A DNA stretch of 64,000 nt from Aestuariibius violaceus (GTDB taxonomy: Bacteria; Pseudomonadota; Alphaproteobacteria; Rhodobacterales; Rhodobacteraceae), in the NCBI RefSeq assembly GCF_040779325.2, contig NZ_JBFONT020000001.1:124001-188000 (forward strand), given 5' to 3'. The position numbers were made by a program, and so were the translations under genes. The notes under the pieces are model-generated. The model had not been told where the DNA came from, made no database searches, and saw only the letters and a program-made list of their open reading frames with translations. Below are positions 56,983 to 64,000 of this stretch, piece after piece. Within the stretch, counting starts at the first letter, position 1. Every line of letters begins with the position of its first letter.

Positions 56983-58068
56983 ATGCGCTGGCTCGTCCTC
57001 CTTGTTTGTTTGCTGTCCGCCTGCGCCCCGCGCGGTGCGCTGGTGCCTGCCGCCATCGCCCCGACCGAGGTGACGCGGGATGTCTACATCGCGACGACCC
57101 GCGTCCTGACGACGCCGCTGGAGGCGGGCCCGACGCGGTCGCTGAACCTGTCCTATGCGCGTGTGAAGCTCGCCTTCCCCGAGAACCGGAACCCGGGCGA
57201 TCTGGGCACGCCCGGCCGCCGGCCGGACCCGACATCCGATATCGTCGCCGTCGAAAGCGAACGGCTCGCCGATGGGCAGGCCTTCCAGGCGCGGGTGGCC
57301 CGCGCCTTGCAGGCGCTGCCGCGCGGGCAGCGGGATGCGGTCATCTACATCCACGGCTACAACAACACCTATGGCGAAGGCGTCCTGCGCGTCGCGCAGC
57401 TGACCGAAGACATCAACGCCAACGTCGTCTCGCTGCACTATGCCTGGCCCAGCCAGGCCAATCCGCTGGGCTACGGCCGCGACCGCGAAAGCGCGCTTTT
57501 CGCCCGCGACGGGCTGGAGCGGATGATCCGCGAGGTGCGCCAGGCCGGGGCGGACAGCCTGATGCTCGTCGCCCATTCGCTTGGCTCGCATGTCGTCGTT
57601 GAAACGCTGCGTCAGATCGACATCGCCCAGCCGGGAGAAGCGGATGCGCTGGTCGACGAGGTGGTGCTGTTTTCGCCGGACATCGACCCGGAGGTCTTCG
57701 TCTCGCAGCTGAGGCGGTTCCGGACGGTGCCCGAACCCTTCGTCATCTTCGCCTCCGAACGCGACAGGGCGCTGCGCCTGTCCGCGCGGCTCAACGGGTC
57801 TGGGCGGCGGCTGGGGAATATCCCGGATATTCAGACGCTTGCCGCCTTTCCGGTGACGGTTGTCGACGTGACGAGCTTCAGCCGCGGTGTCGGCCATTTC
57901 GTGCCGGGCGACTCGGAGGTGCTGCTGCAGCTCTTCGCCAATGCCGAGCGGGTCGATCAGGCCTTCGCCGGCGAGGGGGCGGGACGCCCGGGCCTTTTGC
58001 CCGGCACGGTGCTGACCATTCAGAATGCGACGGAAATCATCCTGACACCTGTGCAATCGCTGAACTGA
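56983..58068 (+). CDS. DUF900-family alpha/beta hydrolase, predicted lipoprotein
   Basis: The 361-aa product starts MRWLVLLVCLLSACAPRG, with a lipobox LSAC, so it is a predicted lipoprotein. The DUF900 alpha/beta-hydrolase fold is visible: VYIATTRVLTTP, DAVIYIHGYNNTYGEGVLRVAQLTEDIN, NVVSLHYAWPSQANPLGYGRDRESALFAR and the nucleophile elbow LVAHSLGSHVVVETL. A likely Asp and His follow in FSPDIDPEVF and FSRGVGHFVPGDSE. The substrate is unknown. It lies alone 64 bp after hslU. Confidence 0.87.
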   Translation: MRWLVLLVCLLSACAPRGALVPAAIAPTEVTRDVYIATTRVLTTPLEAGPTRSLNLSYARVKLAFPENRNPGDLGTPGRRPDPTSDIVAVESERLADGQAFQARVARALQALPRGQRDAVIYIHGYNNTYGEGVLRVAQLTEDINANVVSLHYAWPSQANPLGYGRDRESALFARDGLERMIREVRQAGADSLMLVAHSLGSHVVVETLRQIDIAQPGEADALVDEVVLFSPDIDPEVFVSQLRRFRTVPEPFVIFASERDRALRLSARLNGSGRRLGNIPDIQTLAAFPVTVVDVTSFSRGVGHFVPGDSEVLLQLFANAERVDQAFAGEGAGRPGLLPGTVLTIQNATEIILTPVQSLN

Positions 58069-58166
58069 GTGGCATTCACACAGGTTTTCTGCGATTTGCA
58101 GGCAACTCCCCTGGGATCGTCATGGTTTGGGTCCATGAGATACCCCAGCAGATCGAGGATTGAGCC

Positions 58167-59000
58167 ATGCCGGAAACCGAAAAAACCGCTGGCGCCGGAC
58201 GCGCCATCATCGCCACAGCCGCCCGTCTTCTGGGACTATCAAAGAGCCCATCGAAACCTGTAATGCCCAAACCGGCGGCACCGAAGGCCAAGCCGGCAGA
58301 GAGCGCGCCTGCGGCGACCAAGGCTGCGGCTGCCAAAACCACGCCCGGCCCGGCCAGGGCGGAAGCCGGGACGACCGCGCCGACGGCAACGGCGGCAAAG
58401 GCCGCCCCTCGCGCCGCCAGGACCGACACCCCGACGGCCGCTCCCAAAGCGACGCCGGCTGCCCCGAAGGCCGAAGCGAGCCCGGCCAAGACCCAGACGA
58501 CAAAGGCTGCGCCGAAGGCGGCAGAGGCCAAGAGCGCTCCGAAATCTCCCACGGCTAAGGCGGCACCGGCCGCTGCAAAGGCAGAGCCCGCGAAAGCGGC
58601 CCCCGGCCCGGCCAAGGCCGAGGCGCCAAAGACCGCGCCCAAGGCCAGACAGACGGCCACCAAGGCCGAAAAGGTCGTGACCCCCCCGAGCCCCGCAAAG
58701 ACCGAGACCGCGAAAGCCGCACCGAAGGCCGAACCGGCGAAAAGCGCGTCCAGCCCCACCGCCAAGGCACCGGCTCCGAAAGCTGCGCCGACAGCAAAGC
58801 AGACGACCCCGAAGGCGGCAGAGAGCAAGAGCGGCCCCAGCCCGGCCAAGCCGGCCACCGCAAAGGCCGCCACCGCCAAACCGGCATCTGCCAGCACCAC
58901 CAAGGCCGCGGCAACCAAGGCAGCCCCGGCCAAGGCAGATGCGCCGGCGAAGCCCGCACCCCGGTCACGCGCAAAGCCGAAGACGACGCCGAAGGCCTGA
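58167..59000 (+). CDS. Low-complexity Lys/Ala/Pro-rich protein
   Basis: The 277-aa product begins with a short non-repetitive head (PETEKTAGAGRAIIATAARLLGLSKSPSKP). The rest is an Ala/Lys/Pro/Thr repeat (PAKAAPKAEPAKSA-like units) that is strongly basic and probably disordered, like bacterial histone H1-type proteins. Possible roles are DNA or polyanion binding, or a linker. The frame is open only in this low-complexity form, and its composition favours a long ORF by chance, yet the codon pattern and ATG (58167) argue that it is expressed. No catalytic motif. Confidence 0.65.
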   Translation: MPETEKTAGAGRAIIATAARLLGLSKSPSKPVMPKPAAPKAKPAESAPAATKAAAAKTTPGPARAEAGTTAPTATAAKAAPRAARTDTPTAAPKATPAAPKAEASPAKTQTTKAAPKAAEAKSAPKSPTAKAAPAAAKAEPAKAAPGPAKAEAPKTAPKARQTATKAEKVVTPPSPAKTETAKAAPKAEPAKSASSPTAKAPAPKAAPTAKQTTPKAAESKSGPSPAKPATAKAATAKPASASTTKAAATKAAPAKADAPAKPAPRSRAKPKTTPKA

Positions 59001-59181
59001 GGCTCATTCTCGGTAATCCTTCCTGACGAAGGCATCGCCCGACCCTGAGGGCGTCGCGACAGCGCGGCTTCGAGAGGTAGCGCAATCCTTCGGGCGGCTG
59101 CGCTAACTGAAACCTCGCAAAATTGCCCGCCGGGCGGGACATCTGGGCGACGTAGTACGAGGTGCCCAAGCGTTTGGAGGA

Positions 59182-60063
59182 TCAGCCCGTCTTCGCCGCC
59201 GCGCGCTGCCTCTGCCGGTCGCGGTAGCGCGCCTTGTCCGCCTCGCTGGTCTCCCCCGCACAGCGGTGGCATGAGACGCCTTCCTCGTAATCGGGATGGC
59301 TCAGATCCTCGGGCGTGAGCGGCCTGCGGCAGCCATGGCAGAGCGTGTGGTCCGTGGGCTCGACCCCGTGGCCGACCGCCACCCGCTCGTCAAAAACGAA
59401 GCAGCCGCCGTGCCAGCGGCTTTCGGCCTCGGGCACCTTCTCCAGATAGGCCAGGATGCCACCGTCGAGATGCACCACATCCTCGACCCCCTGGCCGACA
59501 AGAAAGCTCGTCGATTTCTCGCAGCGGATCCCGCCCGTGCAGAACATCGCGACGCGCTTGCCCGCGAAGTGCTCCGCATTCTCCTCCCACCAGCGGGGGA
59601 AGGCACCGAAACTGACCGTCCGCGGGTCGATGGCGCCGTCGAACGACCCGATCGCCACCTCGTAATCGTTGCGGGTATCGATGACGACCGTGTCGGGATC
59701 GTCAAGCACCGCGTTCCACGCCTCCGGCGCGATCCGGCGGCCCACCGCTGCATTCGGGTCGACCTCGGGCCGGCCCATCGTCACGATCTCTTTCTTCAGC
59801 CGAACCTTCAGCCGCCCGAACGGCATTTTGTCCGCCCGGCTCTCCTTCCAGGTCAGCGCCTCGCAGCCCGGGATCTGACGCAGGAGCGCCATGGCCTGCA
59901 TCAGCGCGTCGTGCTCGGCGGCGAGCGTTCCGTTGATCCCCTCCGGCGCCACCAGCAGCGTCCCCCGCACGCCCAGCGGGCACAGCGCCGCGGCCAGCTG
60001 CGTTTTAAGCGCGCCCGGCGCGTCTATGGGGGTAAAACGGTAGAAGGCGGCGACAGAGATCAT
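59182..60063 (-). CDS. trhO: tRNA uridine(34) hydroxylase / rhodanese-like TrhO (YceA)
   Basis: TrhO hydroxylates U34 of certain tRNAs to ho5U using oxygen. From the ATG at 60063 the product is 293 aa, starting MISVAAFYRFTPIDAPG. The N-terminal domain has GTLLVAPEGINGTLAA, and the rhodanese domain ends in the active loop CTGGIRCEKSTSFL (Cys175, Cys181). The C-terminus has a cysteine cluster, CHGCRRPLTPEDLSHPDYEEGVSCHRC, that may bind zinc. The upstream in-frame ATG (60099) is less likely. It is divergent from pncA. Confidence 0.93.
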   Translation of the reverse strand: MISVAAFYRFTPIDAPGALKTQLAAALCPLGVRGTLLVAPEGINGTLAAEHDALMQAMALLRQIPGCEALTWKESRADKMPFGRLKVRLKKEIVTMGRPEVDPNAAVGRRIAPEAWNAVLDDPDTVVIDTRNDYEVAIGSFDGAIDPRTVSFGAFPRWWEENAEHFAGKRVAMFCTGGIRCEKSTSFLVGQGVEDVVHLDGGILAYLEKVPEAESRWHGGCFVFDERVAVGHGVEPTDHTLCHGCRRPLTPEDLSHPDYEEGVSCHRCAGETSEADKARYRDRQRQRAAAKTG

Positions 60064-60134
60064 CGCCGGGCGTCCTAGCGCCATTTGCAGAGGTTTCAAA
60101 GGTCGGTATGGAGAGACCGAAGGAGAACCTGCCC

Positions 60135-60731
60135 ATGACCGACACCTTGATCGTCGTCGACGTCCAGAACGATTTCTGCCCCGGCGGTGCGCTGGCCGTA
60201 CCCGACGGTGACGCCGTCGTCGCCCCGATCAACGCCGAGATGTCAAAGGCGCAGGCGGTCATCCTGACCCAGGACTGGCACCCGGCCGACCACCAATCCT
60301 TTGCCTCAAACCACACAGGCAAGACCCCCTACGACACGGTCGAGATGCCCTATGGCCCGCAGATCCTCTGGCCCGACCATTGCCTGATCGGGTCGGACGG
60401 CGCGGCGTTTCACAAAGGCCTCGACACCGCCCGCGCCGATCTCATCGTCCGCAAGGGATTCCGGCCAGAGATCGACAGCTACTCCGCCTTCTTCGAAAAC
60501 GACCGCGAGACGCCGACGGGCCTGCACGGCTACCTCCAGACGCGCGGCCTGACGACGCTGACCCTCGCGGGCCTCGCCTTCGATTTCTGCGTCCTCTACT
60601 CCGCGCTCGACGCGGCCAAGCTGGGCTACGATGTCACCGTGCTGGACACAGCCTGCCGGGCGATCGACCTCGACGGCTCCGAAGCCGCGGCGCGGGACGC
60701 GATGCGGGAGGCCGGCGTCCGGATCGCCTGA
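60135..60731 (+). CDS. pncA: Nicotinamidase
   Basis: PncA deaminates nicotinamide to nicotinic acid in the NAD salvage pathway. The 198-aa protein has the catalytic triad Asp9 (LIVVDVQNDFCPGGAL), Lys107 (LIVRKGFRPEID) and Cys152 (AGLAFDFCVLYSA). The metal site is QDWHPADHQSF (Asp47, His49, His53). ATG at 60135 has AAGGAG upstream. It is convergent with the polysaccharide permease gene, 7 bp apart. Confidence 0.95.
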   Translation: MTDTLIVVDVQNDFCPGGALAVPDGDAVVAPINAEMSKAQAVILTQDWHPADHQSFASNHTGKTPYDTVEMPYGPQILWPDHCLIGSDGAAFHKGLDTARADLIVRKGFRPEIDSYSAFFENDRETPTGLHGYLQTRGLTTLTLAGLAFDFCVLYSALDAAKLGYDVTVLDTACRAIDLDGSEAAARDAMREAGVRIA

Positions 60732-60738
60732 GCGAGGC

Positions 60739-61551
60739 TCAATCGTTGACGATCTGCCGGGAATAGCGCCGCAGCAGCAAAAGCCCGAAGAACAGACAGA
60801 TAAGCGACACGGACATCACGTAAAGCGGCGAAATGTAGTCGCCCGAATAGGTCGGGTAGATGCCTGTCCGCACCTGCCCCACCACATGGACCAGCGGGTT
60901 GAACCACAGGTAATCCTGCAGCGGCTGCGGCACGACCTCGAACAGGAAGAAGATGCAGGAGATGATGAAGAGCGGCCGCGTCAGAATACCCCAAAGCCGC
61001 TCCCACCCGGGAAACATCGACATCAGGAAACAGTTCAGCGTCCCGATCCCGACCGCCAGCATGAGAGCCATCCCGATGCCAAGGATGACCGCAACGGGAT
61101 CGATGATCATGTTGAGATTGAAGATCACGATGATCGAGGTGAGGACGATCATGAAGACGGCGACCTGCGTCAGCGCGTTCAGAAGGAAGCGCGCCAGCAG
61201 GGCATCGGCAAAGGTCACCCGCGGGTAGAAGAGCAGCGGCTTGGAAAACCGAATCGCCGTCGCGACCTTCTGGCTCACATGCAGGTACATCAGAAACGGC
61301 AGCATCCCCGAGGCGTAGAAGATCGGAAAATTCGTGCCGATCGGCGGCGACCGAAACGCGAACGAGAAGGCCAGCGTCAGCAGAACAATCCCGGCCGCCG
61401 GCTCCAGCACCGCCCAGAGATAGCCGAACGCCGACCGGCCATAGGTCGTCGACATCTCCCGCAGCATCAGCGCGGGAACGGTCCGCAGGCTCCCCAGCGC
61501 CAGAGGGGCCGGGCGGGGCCTTTGCGGGGCGGAAAGAGGCTGTGTCGTCAT
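60739..61551 (-). CDS. ABC-2-type polysaccharide export permease (KpsM-like)
   Basis: The 270-aa membrane protein has about six hydrophobic segments: RSAFGYLWAVLEPAAGIVLLTLAFSFAFRSPP, FPIFYASGMLPFLMYLHVSQKVATAIRFSKPLLFYPRVTFADALLARFLLNALTQ and FFLFEVVPQPLQDYLWFNPLVHVVGQVRTGIYPTY, which is the ABC-2/KpsM capsule pattern. It would export a polysaccharide with the ATPase encoded on the other side of the KpsE-like gene. The start at 61551 (MTTQPLSAP) is the most likely; an upstream frame extension exists to 61635. Confidence 0.9.
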   Translation of the reverse strand: MTTQPLSAPQRPRPAPLALGSLRTVPALMLREMSTTYGRSAFGYLWAVLEPAAGIVLLTLAFSFAFRSPPIGTNFPIFYASGMLPFLMYLHVSQKVATAIRFSKPLLFYPRVTFADALLARFLLNALTQVAVFMIVLTSIIVIFNLNMIIDPVAVILGIGMALMLAVGIGTLNCFLMSMFPGWERLWGILTRPLFIISCIFFLFEVVPQPLQDYLWFNPLVHVVGQVRTGIYPTYSGDYISPLYVMSVSLICLFFGLLLLRRYSRQIVND

Positions 61552-61628
61552 GGCGGGATATTGGTCTTTCCCGTTCCGGTTTGCTAGACATAACCAGAGG
61601 ATGCATAAGAACGCGTTAGGCGGAGCAG

Positions 61629-62939
61629 ATGGCACAGGAACTCAAAGACGACGGCGACCGGCCGCTCAAGGCCGTCCCCTCGGCCACTGACGCGCCGGCC
61701 GCGGCCCAGTCGGCGAAGATCGCCGCGGTCACACCGGGCGCCGCCCCCCGGGTTGATGCCCCTTCGCCCGAGGATCCGGGGACGCCCAAAGCCCCTGCGC
61801 CGCGCGCAAAGCCGACCCAGCGCATCGCCCCGCGGGCCCGGATGCGCCCGCGGCATTACGGGCTTGTCGCGATGTTCTTCCTCTGCGTGGGCCTGCCTGC
61901 GGCCGCGACGACCTACTACCTCTACTGGATCGCCAAGGACCAGTACGCCTCCCATGTCGGCTTTGCCGTCCGGACCGAGGATGTCAGCTCACCCATCGAA
62001 CTCCTGGGCGGCATCACGGAACTGTCCGGCAGCTCGTCGTCGGATACCGACATCCTTTACGAATTCATCCAAAGCCAGGCGATGGTCCGCACGATCGACG
62101 AAAAGCTCGATCTGCGCCGGATTTACGTACTGGAAGACGATCCGGTCTTCTCGCTCGCCCCCGGCGCCAGCATCGAGGCTCTGACCGATTACTGGCGGCG
62201 GATGGTCAAGGTCTTCTACGATTCCGCCGGCGGCCTGATCGAGATCCGAGTGACGGCCTTCACGCCCGAAGACGCGAACGCGGTCTCCACCGCGATCTAT
62301 GAAGAGAGCAGCCGCATGATCAACGCGCTCTCGGCGTCGGCGCGGGCCGACGCAACGCGCTACGCGAACGAAGAGCTCGAGCGCGCGGTCGAGCGCCGCA
62401 AGGAAGCGCAGCAGGCGATGACGGCCTTTCGCATCCGCACCCAGATCGTCGACCCCACGACCGACGCGGAAGGGCGGACAGGCCTTCTGGCGAGCCTCGA
62501 GGCCGAGCTTGCGCGGGCCCGCATCGACCTCGACCTTCTGCTGACGACGACAAGCAGCCCGGGCGACCCTCGGATCGGACAGGCCCGGAGGCTGGTCGAG
62601 GTGATCGAGGCGCGTATCCAGGCCGAAAAGGATCAGCTGAGCGCCTCGGGAAACGGGGATACCGAGGCCTATTCGATGCTGGTCAGCGAATACGAATCGC
62701 TCGCCGTCGATCAGGAATTCGCCCAGCAAAGCTACGTCACCGCACTTGCCGCCTACGACGCGGCCCGCGCCGAGGCGCAGCGGCAGACACGGTATCTGAC
62801 CTCCTACATTCCTCCGACACTCGCCGAGACCTCGCAATTCCCCAAACGCGGTCTGCTGCTCAGCCTCGTGATCGGCGGCGCGCTTGTCAGCTGGGCGATC
62901 CTGATGCTGGTCTTCTACTCCCTGCGCGACCGCAAGTGA
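61629..62939 (+). CDS. Capsule polysaccharide export inner-membrane protein (KpsE/BexC/CtrB-like)
   Basis: The 436-aa protein has a Pro/Ala-rich N-terminal tail of about 75 residues, a transmembrane helix (HYGLVAMFFLCVGLPAAATTYYLYWI), a periplasmic domain with a coiled coil (ANEELERAVERRKEAQQAMTAFRIRTQIVDPTTDAEG) and a second transmembrane helix at the end (LLLSLVIGGALVSWAILMLVFYSL). This is the KpsE/CtrB polysaccharide co-polymerase family, which links the inner-membrane ABC pump to outer-membrane export. It is divergent from the permease and followed by the ATPase. Confidence 0.9.
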   Translation: MAQELKDDGDRPLKAVPSATDAPAAAQSAKIAAVTPGAAPRVDAPSPEDPGTPKAPAPRAKPTQRIAPRARMRPRHYGLVAMFFLCVGLPAAATTYYLYWIAKDQYASHVGFAVRTEDVSSPIELLGGITELSGSSSSDTDILYEFIQSQAMVRTIDEKLDLRRIYVLEDDPVFSLAPGASIEALTDYWRRMVKVFYDSAGGLIEIRVTAFTPEDANAVSTAIYEESSRMINALSASARADATRYANEELERAVERRKEAQQAMTAFRIRTQIVDPTTDAEGRTGLLASLEAELARARIDLDLLLTTTSSPGDPRIGQARRLVEVIEARIQAEKDQLSASGNGDTEAYSMLVSEYESLAVDQEFAQQSYVTALAAYDAARAEAQRQTRYLTSYIPPTLAETSQFPKRGLLLSLVIGGALVSWAILMLVFYSLRDRK

Positions 62940-62952
62940 GGCGGGCCGCCCG

Positions 62953-63651
62953 ATGATCGCCCTCCGCGACCTTAGCAAGACCTACGTGCTGAACGGCAAA
63001 CGCAAGATCGTGGCCGACAGGATCAACGCCGTCTTCCCGACGGGCAGCGTCGTGGGCCTTTTGGGGCGCAACGGGGCGGGCAAGTCGAGCCTTCTGCGGA
63101 TGATCGCAGGCACGATGGGCTACGATTCCGGCGAGATCCAGACGGACGGGACGGTTTCGTGGCCGGTGGGATTTTCCGGCAGCTTTCACGCCGATCTGAC
63201 CGGATCGCAGAATGTGCGCTTCATCGCCCGCATCTACGGCGTCGACAGCGACGCGCTGACCGCATCGGTGCGCGACTTCGCAGAGCTCGGGCAGCATTTC
63301 AACCTGCCCGTGCGCAGCTATTCGTCGGGGATGCGGTCGCGGCTGGCCTTCGGCACCTCGATGGGCATCGCCTTCGACACCTACCTCGTGGACGAGGTCA
63401 CCGCGGTCGGCGACGCCGCCTTCCGCGAGAAAAGCGAAAAGGTCTTCACCGAACGGATGCAGGACAGCGGGGCGATCATCGTCTCCCATTCCCTCCCCCA
63501 GATCCGGCGCCTCTGTGAAAGTGTCGCGGTGATCGAAAACGGGCAGCTGCATCTCTATGACGATGTGGAGGACGGGATCCGCCACCATGAAGAGCTGATG
63601 CATGTGGGGCCGTCCGCCCCCGCGGCGCCTGCAGCCGCCGCCGCCAAGTAA
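62953..63651 (+). CDS. Polysaccharide ABC transporter ATP-binding protein (KpsT-like)
   Basis: The 232-aa protein has Walker A GRNGAGKSS (about residues 38-46), an ABC-signature variant YSSGMRSRLAFGTSM, and a Walker B region YLVDEVTAVGD. The C-terminus after HEELM is an Ala/Pro-rich tail. It would energise export of a capsule-type polysaccharide with the ABC-2 permease and KpsE-like protein. It starts 13 bp after the KpsE-like gene. The permease is on the opposite strand, so the set is split by divergent transcription. Confidence 0.92.
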   Translation: MIALRDLSKTYVLNGKRKIVADRINAVFPTGSVVGLLGRNGAGKSSLLRMIAGTMGYDSGEIQTDGTVSWPVGFSGSFHADLTGSQNVRFIARIYGVDSDALTASVRDFAELGQHFNLPVRSYSSGMRSRLAFGTSMGIAFDTYLVDEVTAVGDAAFREKSEKVFTERMQDSGAIIVSHSLPQIRRLCESVAVIENGQLHLYDDVEDGIRHHEELMHVGPSAPAAPAAAAAK

Positions 63652-63654
63652 CCG

Positions 63655-64000
63655 CTAGATCCGCCCCAGCGCCACCGCCAGCCAAAGCGCTGCGTTGCCC
63701 GCCCGCGTCTGCCGGTAGAGGCCCAGTTCCCGCAACAGCCGCATCCGGTTCCGCAAGGGCGCCTGCCGCATCTCGGCGAACCGATCGACCAGCGCCGCGT
63801 TCTCGGGGGTCAGCACCTCGGGGATCGCCTGCAAGGCGGCAAGGTTCAGATCGGTCCACGCCCGGTACCGCCCGCTCAACAGGATCCCGGCCCGGGCCAG
63901 CCGCGCCTGCATCCCCGCATGGGCGCCCATCGCGTTCCCCCCATGCTGACGGTAGAGCACGCCCGGCTCCTCCTCCCGCACGATCCGCGCGCCTGCGCCA
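63655..64000 (-). CDS. Glycosyltransferase family 2-like protein, partial (N-terminus outside window)
   Basis: The frame is open to the window edge; about 115 codons are visible, ending at TAG (63655). The visible C-terminal part reads GARIVREEEPGVLYRQHGGNAMGAHAGMQARLARAGILLSGRYRAWTDLNLAALQAIPE. The YRQHGGNAMG motif is typical of the C-terminal part of rhamnosyl-type GT2 enzymes. It converges with the KpsT-like gene (3 bp apart), which fits a polysaccharide locus. The catalytic domain is beyond the edge, so the family call is moderate. Confidence 0.7.
   Translation of the reverse strand, partial: GAGARIVREEEPGVLYRQHGGNAMGAHAGMQARLARAGILLSGRYRAWTDLNLAALQAIPEVLTPENAALVDRFAEMRQAPLRNRMRLLRELGLYRQTRAGNAALWLAVALGRI

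Overview
The window is a GC-rich (roughly two thirds G+C by eye) chromosomal segment of an alphaproteobacterium, almost certainly a phototrophic member of the Rhodobacteraceae/Roseobacter group. The grounds are the bacteriochlorophyll a and spheroidenone genes (bchG, a PucC-like bch2, bchP, idi, crtA, bchI, bchD, bchO), a RegB/RegA redox pair with its typical motifs, a PpsR/CrtJ-type operator at crtA and a near-identical pair at bchG, and family-typical neighbourhoods (gpmI-envC, rsfS-rlmH, tsaE-amgK-murU-addB-addA-trxA).

Layout. 1-9.7 kb: minus-strand housekeeping genes (envC fragment, gpmI, rlmH, rsfS, an MscS channel, an M48 protease, a DUF898 membrane protein, parC). 9.7-11.2 kb: a foreign-looking block between 30-bp direct repeats that carries a hypothetical gene interrupted by an in-frame TAG. 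11.2-15.8 kb: an SH3 protein, then bchG-bch2-bchP-idi. 16-27.6 kb: non-photosynthetic genes (Rid/TetR pair; LacI regulator with a sugar ABC transporter, sugar isomerase and dehydrogenase; ArsR-SRPBCC-cupin cluster; aldo/keto reductase; an unknown gene). 27.8-32.7 kb: crtA-bchI-bchD-bchO, with a 630-bp repeat-filled gap between bchI and bchD. 32.7-37.4 kb: DUF5996, HD hydrolase and GNAT genes, then divergent regA/regB. 37.5-48 kb: a PAS protein, then tsaE-amgK-murU (peptidoglycan recycling), addBA (double-strand break repair) and trxA with a clear terminator. 48-52 kb: small metabolic, membrane, glycosyltransferase and methyltransferase genes and a LysR regulator. 52-57 kb: hslV and hslU, separated by a membrane protein, a degenerate duplication and an AT-rich gene. 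57-64 kb: a DUF900 lipoprotein, a Lys/Ala/Pro-rich protein, trhO, pncA and a capsule-type polysaccharide export set (permease, KpsE-like protein, ATPase) ending in a partial glycosyltransferase.

How the genes work together. The two photosynthesis clusters supply Mg-chelatase (BchI, BchD, with BchO), the last steps of bacteriochlorophyll a synthesis (BchG, BchP), isoprenoid supply (Idi) and carotenoid ketolation (CrtA). They are about 12 kb apart. The operators near crtA and bchG suggest oxygen/light repression by a PpsR encoded elsewhere, and RegBA would add redox control.

The most unusual structure is a four-copy GTCGG array with an exact 11-bp period. It occurs in three separate intergenic regions (about 15.92, 35.29 and 48.08 kb). 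Two of the copies also share a second conserved block about 61 bp downstream. I know of no described element that matches it. REP-like palindromes are also scattered through several gaps. No CRISPR array, complete tRNA, rRNA, transposase or prophage gene was seen.
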